Assembly (NCBI RefSeq): GCF_014650895.1
Contig: NZ_BMVV01000027.1
Coordinates: 41,695 to 105,694, forward strand
DNA from: Streptomyces omiyaensis
GTDB lineage: Bacteria > Actinomycetota > Actinomycetes > Streptomycetales > Streptomycetaceae
Direction of reading: 5' to 3'
DNA length: 64,000 bases
Notes under the pieces: model-generated
What the model saw: the letters and a program-made list of their open reading frames with translations, nothing else
What the model was told of the DNA's origin: nothing
Database searches by the model: none
Part shown: positions 35,758 to 44,603 of the stretch, one piece after another
Numbering within the stretch: the stretch's first letter is position 1
Layout of the letters: every line of letters starts with the position of its first letter
Program-made: the position numbers and the translations under genes

Positions 35758-37092
35758 GTGAGTACCGCTGCTTCCTCCCGCCCCTCCCCTGCCAGTGCGG
35801 CGCGTCGCCGTGCGGTGATCGACGCCCTGCGTCGCGGCGCCGTCCCCGAAAGCGGGCTCGACCTCCTGGCCACCGGCCTGGACCGGTTCGAGGCAGCACT
35901 CGATGCCGAGCTCGACACGGTCGCCTCCGGTTCGTCGGTGTTCAAGGCCGTCCGCGGGGAGTACGGGTCGGGCAAGACCTTCTTCACCCGGTGGCTGGGC
36001 GAACGGGCCAAGCGGAGGGGCTTCGCGTTGGCGGAGATTCAGATCTCCGAGACGGAGACCCCCCTCCACAAGCTGGAGACCGTTTACCGGCGCCTCACCG
36101 AGCGGCTGGCTACCGCAAGCTTCCCCCCGAGCGCGCTCCGGCCGGTCGTGGACGCATGGTTCTACACCCTGGAAGAGGACGCCCTCGCGGACGGCGCGGA
36201 GGAGGAAGCTCTCTCGCAGGCGGTGGAGAAGCTACTGACGGCACGATTGACCGAGGTGTCCCGGCACGCACCCTCGTTCGCCACGGCACTGCGCGGCTAC
36301 AAGTCAGCCCTCTCCGGGGGCGACGAGGCGACGGCAGCGGCAGTCCTGGCATGGCTGGGCGGCCAGCCGCACGTGGCAGCGGCAGCCCGGCGCTCCGCCG
36401 GAGTCCGCGGGGACCTCGATCACTTCGGGGCCTTCGGCTTCCTGCAAGGGCTCCTGACCGTACTGCGCGACTCCGGACACAACGGCCTGTTCGTCGTCCT
36501 GGACGAGGTCGAGACGCTGCAGCGCGTCCGTTCGGATGCGCGGGACAAGGCGTTGAACGCCCTTCGACAGCTCATCGACGAGGTGCACTCCGGCCGGTTC
36601 CCCGGCCTCTATCTCCTGATCACCGGAACTCCGGCGTTCTACGACGGCCAGCAGGGGGTTCAGCGGCTCGCTCCTCTCGCCCAGCGCCTCGCCACCGATT
36701 TCACCACCGACCCGCGCTTCGACAACCCACGTGCGGTGCAAGTGCGACTGCCGGGCTTCACACAGGAGTCGCTGGTCGGCCTCGGAGTGACCATTCGAGA
36801 CCTCTACGCGGAAGGTGCCGCTTCGCCGGAACGCGTGAAGTCACTCGTCGACGACACGTACGTTGCCGACCTCGCCCGCGCGGTGGGCGGAGCCCTGGGG
36901 GGGAAGGCAGGTGTGGCGCCGCGGCTGTTCCTCAAGAAGCTGGTCGGTGACGTCCTGGACCGTGTCGACCAGTTCGAGGACTTCGACCCTCGTCAGCACT
37001 ACCGACTGACCGTGACGAGCAACGAGCTCACGGACGTGGAGCGCAATCACGCGGCATCCGGCTCGGCCGACGACATCGACCTGGACGTGTGA
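35758..37092 (+). CDS. brxD: BREX type 2 BrxD: P-loop ATPase
   Basis: A 444-aa AAA-type ATPase. I choose GTG 35758 (VSTAASSRPSPASAARRRAV); longer reading frames would overlap the divergent DUF262 start. Walker A is GEYGSGKTF (67-75) and Walker B LFVVLDEVETLQ. Downstream elements LLITGTPAFYDGQQGVQRL and the winged-helix-like C-terminus (GKAGVAPRLFLKKLV) are typical of the BREX ATP-binding family. It overlaps brxHI (TGATG), giving a two-gene operon separate from pglYZ because of the inserted minus-strand pair. Confidence 0.9.
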   Translation: MSTAASSRPSPASAARRRAVIDALRRGAVPESGLDLLATGLDRFEAALDAELDTVASGSSVFKAVRGEYGSGKTFFTRWLGERAKRRGFALAEIQISETETPLHKLETVYRRLTERLATASFPPSALRPVVDAWFYTLEEDALADGAEEEALSQAVEKLLTARLTEVSRHAPSFATALRGYKSALSGGDEATAAAVLAWLGGQPHVAAAARRSAGVRGDLDHFGAFGFLQGLLTVLRDSGHNGLFVVLDEVETLQRVRSDARDKALNALRQLIDEVHSGRFPGLYLLITGTPAFYDGQQGVQRLAPLAQRLATDFTTDPRFDNPRAVQVRLPGFTQESLVGLGVTIRDLYAEGAASPERVKSLVDDTYVADLARAVGGALGGKAGVAPRLFLKKLVGDVLDRVDQFEDFDPRQHYRLTVTSNELTDVERNHAASGSADDIDLDV

Positions 37093-39302
37093 TGAGTGGA
37101 GACGAAGCGGGTGGAGGGTCCGCCCATGCCGGCGCCCACCGAGAAGGCACAGACCCCGTCGACCGACTCGATCCCATCATCCTCCACCATGTCGTGAACA
37201 CGCTCGGCTGGCCCGACCTCCGGCCTCTGCAACGGGCCTCGATCGACCCGCTCATGGACGGCGAGGACGCCGTACTGCTCGCGCCCACCGCGGGCGGAAA
37301 GACCGAGGCAGCATGCCTGCCGATCCTGTCGGCCATGTCCCACGAGGGCTGGTCCGGAACGTCCGTTCTCTACCTGTGCCCGCTCAAAGCACTCCTCAAC
37401 AACCTGGTTGTCCGCGTCGACTCCTACGCTCAGTGGCTCGGCCGCCGAGCCGAGCTGTGGCACGGAGACACGAAGGAGTCTCAGCGCAGGCGCATCCGTA
37501 CGGACACACCCGACATCCTCCTCACCACTCCTGAGTCCCTTGAGGCCATGCTCATCGGAGTCAAGACCGACCACGCGCGCCTCCTGGGCGGGGTCCGGGC
37601 AGTCGTGGTGGACGAGGTGCACGCGTTCGCGGGCGACGACCGGGGCTGGCATCTGCTCGCGGTTCTGGAACGTCTGGAGCAGGTCACGGGACGCCCCATC
37701 CAGCGGGTAGGTCTCTCTGCAACCGTCGGTAACCCTCAACAGCTCCTCACCTGGCTCCAAGGTTCCGGTGCAGGCAAACGCCCGGGGCAAGTCGTAGCCC
37801 CCGACCTCACCCTCACCCCGGATGCCGCCCCGACCGCCGCCCCCACGATCGGGAACCTCCGGCCTCCAGGCGAGGTGGAGCTGGACTACGTAGGGTCGCT
37901 CGACAACGCGTCCAAGCTGATCGCCGCCTTGCACCGCGGAGAGAAGCGGCTGGTGTTCTGCGAGTCCCGACGACAGGTGGAGGAGCTGGGAGCCGCCCTG
38001 CGGGCGCGCGAAGTGACAGTATTCCTCTCCCATGCCTCGCTCTCGGCCGAAGAAAGAGCCCGGTCGGAACAGGCCTTCGCGGAGGCACGCGACTGCGTCA
38101 TCGTCTCCACCTCCACACTGGAACTGGGCATCGACGTGGGCGACCTGGACCGCGTCATCCAGATCGACTCGCCCCGCACCGTGGCTTCCTTCCTCCAACG
38201 CATCGGCCGTACCGGCAGGCGCTCGGGAACCACTCGCAACTGTCTCTTCCTCGCTACCGGCAAGGACACCCTGCTGCAAGCCGCCGCCCTCCTGCTGCTC
38301 TGGGGCCGCGGCTGGGTCGAACCGGTCACACCGCCTCCAGAACCTCGCCACCTCGTGGCGCAGCAGCTCCTCGCTGCCACGCTCCAGCAGCACCGCATCG
38401 GTGACCGGACGTGGCAAGGAATGTGGAACGGACTGGCCCCGTTCGACCGGTCAGCGGCTCCCATCCTGCGACACCTGGTGGAGGAAGGGTTCCTCGACGA
38501 GGACGGCAGCATGCTCTTCATCGGTCCCGAGGCAGAGCGACGCTTCGGGCGGCGTCACTTCATCGAATTGACCGCTTCCTTCACCGCTCCCCCGCAATTC
38601 ACGGTTCTGTCCGGTCGCACCGAGATCGGGCAGACGGATCCTTCCGTGCTGACGGAAGAGCGGCCGGGCCCGCGCCGGTTGCTGCTCGGCGGACGCAGCT
38701 GGCAAGTGACGTTCATCGACTGGGGGCGCAAGCGGGCCTTCGTCGAGCCGGCCGACGGTGGTGGCGTCGCCAAATGGACGGGCGGTTCCCTCGCCGGTCT
38801 CTCGTACGCCTTGACTCGCTCGATGCGCGACGTACTTCTCGGAGCAGACCCCCTGGTTTCTCTGACCCGTCGGGCCGAGGCGTGCCTGACCGAGTGGCGT
38901 GGGGAAGATGCTCCGCAGATCACGGATGCTGACGGCTCCCTGATCACCCGCCTGGGAACGGATGTGCGTTGGTGGACGTGGGCCGGCTACCGAGCGAACG
39001 CGACACTGGCCGCCACCCTTCCGTCGATCAGTGACCCCGTTCAACGACCGACGGACTGCTACGTGCGGCTGAGGGAAGACCTGACACCCGACATGTGGCG
39101 AGTGGCGCGTGCGGATGCCGACGCCGGAAACGCGTTGGTGTTGCCTGATGTCGATCACCGAGCCGTACACGGCCTGAAGTTCTCAGCAGCGCTCCCCCAG
39201 CGTCTCGCGGTGGCCACCGTTGCCGCGCGACTGGCCGACTTCGACGGCGCGCGAGCGGCCTTGCACGACACCGTACGGTTCCACACCGCGTCCACCCGTT
39301 GA
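37092..39302 (+). CDS. brxHI: BREX type 2 BrxHI: Lhr-like SF2 helicase
   Basis: A 736-aa DExH helicase; ATG 37092 overlaps the brxD TGA (GTG 37089 is an alternative). Motif I is APTAGGKTEA (64-73), then VYLCPLKAL-like LYLCPLKALLNN, motif II VVVDEVHAF (DEVH, about 170), motif III GLSATVG and motif VI FLQRIGRTGRR. The ~350-residue C-terminal part matches the Lhr-type extension. BrxHI is a BREX type 2 component predicted to unwind DNA or RNA during defence. All helicase motifs are intact. Confidence 0.9.
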   Translation: MSGDEAGGGSAHAGAHREGTDPVDRLDPIILHHVVNTLGWPDLRPLQRASIDPLMDGEDAVLLAPTAGGKTEAACLPILSAMSHEGWSGTSVLYLCPLKALLNNLVVRVDSYAQWLGRRAELWHGDTKESQRRRIRTDTPDILLTTPESLEAMLIGVKTDHARLLGGVRAVVVDEVHAFAGDDRGWHLLAVLERLEQVTGRPIQRVGLSATVGNPQQLLTWLQGSGAGKRPGQVVAPDLTLTPDAAPTAAPTIGNLRPPGEVELDYVGSLDNASKLIAALHRGEKRLVFCESRRQVEELGAALRAREVTVFLSHASLSAEERARSEQAFAEARDCVIVSTSTLELGIDVGDLDRVIQIDSPRTVASFLQRIGRTGRRSGTTRNCLFLATGKDTLLQAAALLLLWGRGWVEPVTPPPEPRHLVAQQLLAATLQQHRIGDRTWQGMWNGLAPFDRSAAPILRHLVEEGFLDEDGSMLFIGPEAERRFGRRHFIELTASFTAPPQFTVLSGRTEIGQTDPSVLTEERPGPRRLLLGGRSWQVTFIDWGRKRAFVEPADGGGVAKWTGGSLAGLSYALTRSMRDVLLGADPLVSLTRRAEACLTEWRGEDAPQITDADGSLITRLGTDVRWWTWAGYRANATLAATLPSISDPVQRPTDCYVRLREDLTPDMWRVARADADAGNALVLPDVDHRAVHGLKFSAALPQRLAVATVAARLADFDGARAALHDTVRFHTASTR

Positions 39303-39401
39303 AACGTGAGGCCAGGCTCTTGATCCGCTGCCTGTTCTAGAATGGCCGCGACAGACTCAGCGGCCCGACAGGCTTCCGCTCCGCATTCGCGGAACCAGGA
39401 C

Positions 39402-39444
39402 ATGCCCCCACCCGCACGAGCGACTTCGTGCTGCCTGGGGGCAT
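39402..39444 (+). promoter_or_regulatory. Hairpin able to mask the ribosome binding site of the DUF2075 gene
   Basis: ATGCCCCCA (39402-39410) is perfectly complementary to TGGGGGCAT (39436-39444) across a 25-nt loop. The right arm contains the GGGGG that serves as Shine-Dalgarno for the TTG start at 39449. A smaller stem TTCCGC/GCGGAA (39374-39393) precedes it, and a TAGAAT -10-like hexamer lies near 39338. The 100-nt structured leader therefore could control translation. Structure is inferred by eye. Confidence 0.45.
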
Positions 39445-39448
39445 TCTC

Positions 39449-41320
39449 TTGCTGTTCCGTGAGTCTGCGGCGTCACTGGCCACCCGCACCCACGTCGAGG
39501 GCCGATTGGCGCGGCTCCTGACGGAGAACTTCCTGCACCAGCACCGTCACCGGCCCCAGCCGGCGGAGGTCCGGGCTTGGGAGCGCAGCATCCCGGCACT
39601 CACCAACGTGCTCGTGGAAGCCGGGCTCGGCGAAGTGGAGATGCTGCTGGAGTACGGGCTGCCGCTGACCAGCAAGCGCGCTGACGTGATACTGGCCGGC
39701 GTGCATCCGGGCACCGGTGAGGCGTCGTACGTGGTGGTCGAACTGAAGCAGTGGAGCGAAGCCCACCCCGAGCCGGAGGATCCGCTGCTCTGCCATATCG
39801 ACGCCTACGACCATCCGATCCTCAACCCGATCGAGCAGGTGCGCGGCTACTGCGACTACCTGGCCTCGTTCAACGGGGCTCTGGAGAACAATCCGAAGTC
39901 GGTCGTCGGCGTGGCATACCTGCACAACGCCACGGAGGCCAAAGTGGCGGGCCTGCGCCATGTCGCAGAAGACGATCGCGGCCGGATGTTCACCGGTGAT
40001 CAGCGCGGCGCCTTCCTGAACTACCTGCGTTCGCGCCTGGCCGCGAAACCCGGTGCGGATGCGGCCGATGCCTTGCTGCAGGCCAAGGTCAGGCCGTCGA
40101 GGCAGCTGATGGCCGTTGCTGCCGCAGAGGTGCGCGACCGGGAACAGTTCGTCCTGCTCGATGAACAGCGGCTCGCCTACGAGACGGTCATGGCCGCGGT
40201 GCGGCGGGCGCGACAAGCGGATCACAAGCAGGTCGTCGTGGTGACCGGGGGGCCGGGCTCCGGCAAGAGTGTGATCGCCTTGTCTCTCCTCGGAGACCTC
40301 TACCGGCGCGGGGTGCCCGCCCTGCATGCCACCGGCTCGCAGTCGTTCACCAAGACGATGCGCAAGATCGCCGGCACCCGCAAGCCCGAAGTGCAGCGGC
40401 TCTTCCGCTATTTCAACAGCTTCATGGAGGCTGAGCCCAACGATCTCGACGTCCTTGTCTGCGACGAGGCGCACCGCTTGCGCAAGACCTCCGCCAACCG
40501 CTACACGAAGGCGACGCTCCGCACGGGCCGACCGCAGGTGGCGGAGCTGATGGCAGCGGCTCGGGTTCCGGTCTTCCTGCTGGACCAGCACCAAGTGGTC
40601 CGACCGGGCGAGATGGGGACGGAGGAGCAGATTCGGGAAGCAGCCGCCGCATTGGGGCTCGCATGCACCGTGGTGGAACTGGACAGTCAGTTCCGATGCG
40701 GTGGCAGCGACGCATACCTGCGGTGGGTCGTTGACCTTCTGGGGCTCGAAGGTCGAGCTCCCACCGTGTGGGAGCCCGACGACAAAGTCCGTTTGATGAC
40801 CGTCGACACCCCGCAGGAGCTCGAAGACTTCCTGGCCGCTCAACGGGCGCAAGGCTACGGCGCCCGCATGTCCGCGGGCTACTGCTGGAAGTGGACGACG
40901 AAGATCACTTCCAGTATGAACGCGCTGCCCACCGACGTGGTCATCGGTGACTGGGCGAGGCCATGGAACCTCTACGGTGACCGAGCCCTGCTCGGCGCAC
41001 CGCCGGCGCCACTGTGGGCCACCGCCCCCGAGGGGTTCGGGCAGGTCGGATGTGTGTACACCGCGCAGGGCTTCGAGTACGACTGGTCGGGTGTCATCAT
41101 GGGCCCGGACCTCGTCTGGCGGATCGACCGCTGGGTGGTGGACCGCACAGCGTCGAAGGATCCCTCGTTCACGAAGGCGACATCGGACGACGACGTGGAT
41201 CGCCTCGTGCGCAATACGTACAAGGTGCTTCTCACCCGGGGCATGATCGGGACGGTCGTCTATTCGACGGATCCCGAGACTCGCGAGAAGCTCCGCACGC
41301 TGATCCCTCCGACGTCTTGA
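39449..41320 (+). CDS. PD-(D/E)xK nuclease plus DUF2075 SF1-type helicase fusion
   Basis: About 623 aa. I prefer the TTG at 39449, 7 nt after GGGGG, over GTG 39428; it also matches the N-terminus of the paralogue at 43878. Residues 60-110 look like a restriction-type nuclease fold: Asp in KRADVILAG and the E98-L-K100 of VVVELKQW. Walker A TGGPGSGKSV (about 267-276), Walker B VLVCDEAHRLR, then SQFRCGGSDAYLRW and CVYTAQGFEYDWSGVI are DUF2075/SF1 helicase motifs; LLTRGMIGTVVYS is motif VI-like. Such genes are common in defence islands, but the role is not established here. It follows brxHI by 146 bp and may be separately expressed. Confidence 0.8.
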   Translation: MLFRESAASLATRTHVEGRLARLLTENFLHQHRHRPQPAEVRAWERSIPALTNVLVEAGLGEVEMLLEYGLPLTSKRADVILAGVHPGTGEASYVVVELKQWSEAHPEPEDPLLCHIDAYDHPILNPIEQVRGYCDYLASFNGALENNPKSVVGVAYLHNATEAKVAGLRHVAEDDRGRMFTGDQRGAFLNYLRSRLAAKPGADAADALLQAKVRPSRQLMAVAAAEVRDREQFVLLDEQRLAYETVMAAVRRARQADHKQVVVVTGGPGSGKSVIALSLLGDLYRRGVPALHATGSQSFTKTMRKIAGTRKPEVQRLFRYFNSFMEAEPNDLDVLVCDEAHRLRKTSANRYTKATLRTGRPQVAELMAAARVPVFLLDQHQVVRPGEMGTEEQIREAAAALGLACTVVELDSQFRCGGSDAYLRWVVDLLGLEGRAPTVWEPDDKVRLMTVDTPQELEDFLAAQRAQGYGARMSAGYCWKWTTKITSSMNALPTDVVIGDWARPWNLYGDRALLGAPPAPLWATAPEGFGQVGCVYTAQGFEYDWSGVIMGPDLVWRIDRWVVDRTASKDPSFTKATSDDDVDRLVRNTYKVLLTRGMIGTVVYSTDPETREKLRTLIPPTS

Positions 41321-41587
41321 GCACCAACCGCATTCGAGGCGCCGCGGAAATCAGGGCGCTCTCGGCCACTGGAGCACTGCGAAAACCACGACGCGCGGGC
41401 CGGGCCACGAGATAGCATGATCGCGCTGCGCACCTTCCCGGAGGGTACGAGGCAAGGGTCGGTACGCCTGCCCCAATGACCCCTGAGCGACGAACGGTTG
41501 TGCCCGTCGTGTGGCGACACACGACGCGAGCGTGGATGCCCGCAGGGCGTCCCCCTGCCATTCCGATCTCACTGCATTGGAGCGGCC

Positions 41588-41716
41588 ATGACCTCGGTCG
41601 AGTACAAGCCTGCGCGTCGTGAACGGATCCGCGAGATCCTGATCGAAATCGTCGTCGGAGTCGTCACCAGTCTTGTGGTGACGGCCTTGCTGTCGATTGC
41701 GGGTCTGCTCTTCTAG
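41588..41716 (+). CDS. Small single-span membrane peptide (42 aa)
   Basis: ATG 41588 sits 5 nt after GGAG. The product has a basic N-terminal half (EYKPARRERIREILIE) followed by one hydrophobic segment of about 20 residues (VVGVVTSLVVTALLSIAGLL) that ends nearly at the C-terminus. A GTG at 41498 would give a longer form but has no good ribosome binding site. This shape fits a small membrane effector, a type I-like toxin or an anchor peptide. It lies between two convergent DUF2075 genes; the function is unknown. Confidence 0.55.
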   Translation: MTSVEYKPARRERIREILIEIVVGVVTSLVVTALLSIAGLLF

Positions 41717-41771
41717 AGCGGGGGGTGGCGGGCCCGGTGAGCCGGCCACTCACACCGAACGCGAAAGCGTG

Positions 41772-43884
41772 TCAGAACAGCGTCAGATCGGGCCCCTGCG
41801 ACTTGCGCGCCTTCCGATTCCTCTTGCCGCGTCTTCCCCCGCTGGGTCGGGGCAGGTGCGGCTTGCGCGCCTCCGCTGGCAGATTCTCCCACGTAGGACG
41901 CAATGCGTGGAGCTCGACCGGTCCGACGAGTTCCTTGAGGTAGGTCCGGGTCTCCTCGTCTGTGGAGTAGAGCACTGTTGCCCGGCTGGCCCGGGTCATC
42001 AGCACGTGATAGGCGTGGCGGACGAGTCGGGCGAATTCCTCGTCGTCGACACTGCCCGCCTTCACCTTCGGGTCGAACGAGCCGGGGCGAGCCACTCGCT
42101 TGGCGTCGGACTCCTCGTCCTTGCGCTCCTTGCCCCGGCGGAACACCCATTGGCCGTCTCGGCGCACCATGTCCTCGCCCATGATGACGCCGCACCAGTC
42201 CCATTCGAGGCCCTGCGCCGTATAGACACAACCGATCTGGCCGAGGCCGTTCTCGTGCACGGACCATATCTTGGACGGGGGCACGTCGTCAGCGCAGAAG
42301 GTGTCGCTGTCCGCGTTCCACGGCCGGTGCCAGTCGCCGATGCGCACATCGGCCTCCAGTCGCCTCTCCTTGCCGAGTGGCTTGGTCCAGGGCCAGCAAT
42401 AGCCGGCGACCATGCGCGCAGATGCACCGGCCAGCGCTTCGGCACGGATGATCCGTTCGAGTTCCTCAGGGGTGTCCGCCACTTCGACGTGCATCAGGCC
42501 GTCCGGGCGCCAGCACTCGGTCTCCTCGTCCGTCACACCGAGCACGGCGCGCACCCAACGGGGGTAGGCGTCGCTGCCGCCACAGCGGAACTGCTCGCGA
42601 AGCCGACCTCAACGAGGCGGGCATCGTGGCGGGCAGCAGCCTCCTTGATCAGCTGTACGGTACCGACCTCGTTCGGCCTCACCGACTGCCCTTCATCCAT
42701 GAAGAAGACCGTCAGTCGCGAAGCGGCGAGGAGCTCGTCCACCTGCGGGCCCGTACCCCAGTCCTCGGGCTTCCAGAATCGATTCGTCGAGCGGTCGCGA
42801 AGCCGGTGTGCCTCATCGCAGATCAACACGTCCAGGGGTGGCTCCGGTGGTTTGACGAAATTGCTGAAGTATGTGAACGACTCCCGGTCTCCGTATCGGA
42901 CGTGCTCTTGGAGCGCACCGTTGAACGCCCTACTTCCGCTGGCGTAGTTGACCGTGCGGCCCTGTGCCTCCAGCTCCGCTTTGATCTGCAGTCCGATCGC
43001 GCTCTTTCCCGTTCCGGCGCCACCGGTCACCAGAAAGATCACCCGTTGTTCGTCCGGGACCAAGGTGGGACGCTCGGGATCCGGTAGAACCTTGGCGGCC
43101 GATTCCAGGACCTGGTCGGCCACTGCCTTCTGGCGCCCACGGAGGGTGAAGACGGTGTCGGCCCCGCGGGACCAGATCATCGCGTCGAGCAGCGGGGTGT
43201 TGCGCAACCCCATGTTCTGCAGCATCCTCTCGGCCTCTGAGGCCGCGCCTTCAACGGCGAAATGCCGCTGGAGGTCGGACAGCAATTGTGCGCGCCGGTC
43301 GCTCGTGTGCACGCGGGCGTAGGCACCTGTCGGCGCATCCCGTCGATCAAGGGCCGAACCGAATCATCCGCGGCGTTGTGCAGGTAGGCGAAACCTCCGC
43401 ATTCGAAGTCCGAGCGCCGGAATGGGCCCCTGTCACTCGTGAACGCCTCGTAATACGAGCGCAATTGCAGTGCTGGGTGCTGCTTCACCTCGTCCATGGC
43501 TGGCACGTAGAGCAGGTCTGCCGTGGCCTGCTCCACCCTGGTCACCGTCGACCAGCGCTTCAGCTCGACCAACTGGACCGACGGCACGTTGCGTTCCGGG
43601 TGTCGGCCCACCAGAACGACGTCGATAAGGCGTGGGTTCTCGGAACGGTTCACCTCGTCGAGCGTGGCGGCACATTCGACGATCATCTCCACGTTGCCGC
43701 GCTCCGCCGCGACCAGGTCGTTCGCCAGGCTCACCAGGCTTTCCGCCCACGCGGAACGTTCCGACAATGAGGCGTCCGCGCCCCTGAAGTGTCGCCATCG
43801 GGCAGCAAGGTGCGGAACCATTCTGCGACGCGAATTCAGAGTGAGCAGGTCCTCCACCGACAGTTTCAGCAGGAGCATGGACAC
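41772..43884 (-). pseudogene. Frameshifted paralogue of the DUF2075 nuclease-helicase
   Basis: Three reading-frame blocks together give one protein similar to the neighbour at 39449-41320. Block 1 (GTG 43884 or ATG 43878 to about 43322) has the nuclease-like LIDVVLVGRHPE and LVELKRW plus FAYLHNAAD. Block 2 (about 43322-42600) has Walker A TGGAGTGKSAIGL and LDVLICDEAHRLR. Block 3 (about 42600-41772) restarts at EQFRCGGSDAYPRWVR and runs through GCVYTAQGLEWDWCGVIM to HVLMTRASRATVLYS. Both joints, at about 43321-43325 and 42595-42602, behave as losses of one base. All motifs are otherwise preserved, so this is either a very recent pseudogene or an assembly with two indels. It is convergent with its intact paralogue. 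Confidence 0.75.
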
Positions 43885-44543
43885 GAGGTGGTTCCCCCAG
43901 GGCACGAGTGACTCGTGCGGGTGGAGGCATGTCCTATTCAGGAAGCCCGTCGGGCCGCAATCGGTTGGAGTAATCCTAGTAAGGCCCGACCTGCCGAAGA
44001 ACGACACCTCGGCTGTCGGCGAGAACTGCGTCGATCATGGCTGGATCACGCAGTACGGGTCATGGACCCTAGATCTCGAGATGGCAACTGTCAGCTCATT
44101 CTCGGGGCGCCGACTGCGCGGGCCGGAAACTCCCGGGCGACCGCCGCCGGCTGCCCACCGCTGTTCCCGACGGGCTCCGTCGACCCTGCCGCTGGCAGTG
44201 ACGCTGAGAAACCGCTACTGGGGCGCCACAGGGCAACGAGTGAGTGTCATTGGCAAAAGTCAGGCTTGGCATTCGCGATGTCATAGGGCTAACGGCTTGC
44301 GGGTCGGCGACCAAGCCGTTGGCCCGGTCGCGTCCGTGGACGCGGCCGGGCCAACGTGATGGGGCTTCAGAACGTGCGTCAATTGAGCGTCAGCAGCCCG
44401 AGGAGAGCCCTGATGCCGCTAGCTAGGACCGCGACGTCCCGTACTGAAACTGCAGGTCAGGTTGCTTCAGCAGCACCGACGCGCCTTCACGCGTTGCTGG
44501 CCCGGAAACAGGTCGAGCAGCTCACGGAGACCAGGAAACCCCA
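43885..44543. other. Gene-poor right end of the island
   Basis: About 660 bp between the DUF2075 remnant and the right repeat. It has mixed composition and no reading frame that I recognise on either strand. Integrase, tRNA and excisionase signatures were looked for and not found. It contains the long palindrome at 44318-44355. Confidence 0.5.
44318..44355. terminator. Long palindrome/terminator near the right island end
   Basis: Arms 44318-44335 and 44338-44355 (GTTGGCCCGG...CGCGTCC and its complement) pair at 17 of 18 positions around a 2-nt loop. It would end transcription leaving the island toward the methyltransferase. As a near-perfect palindrome it could also extrude a cruciform or serve recombination. 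Confidence 0.6.
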
Positions 44544-44603
44544 GGTCAGTCGCCCTTCTTCACCGGCTCGAGGATCGCCACGCACTCCACGTGGTGCGTC
44601 ATC
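44544..44603. repeat. Right direct repeat (attR-like) inside the RNA methyltransferase 3' end
   Basis: Matches 7101-7160 in direct orientation (56 of 60), with 44571-44603 identical to 7128-7160. It forms the last codons and TGA (44546-44548) of the intact methyltransferase gene, so the presumed insertion leaves a functional gene on this side. Confidence 0.8.
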
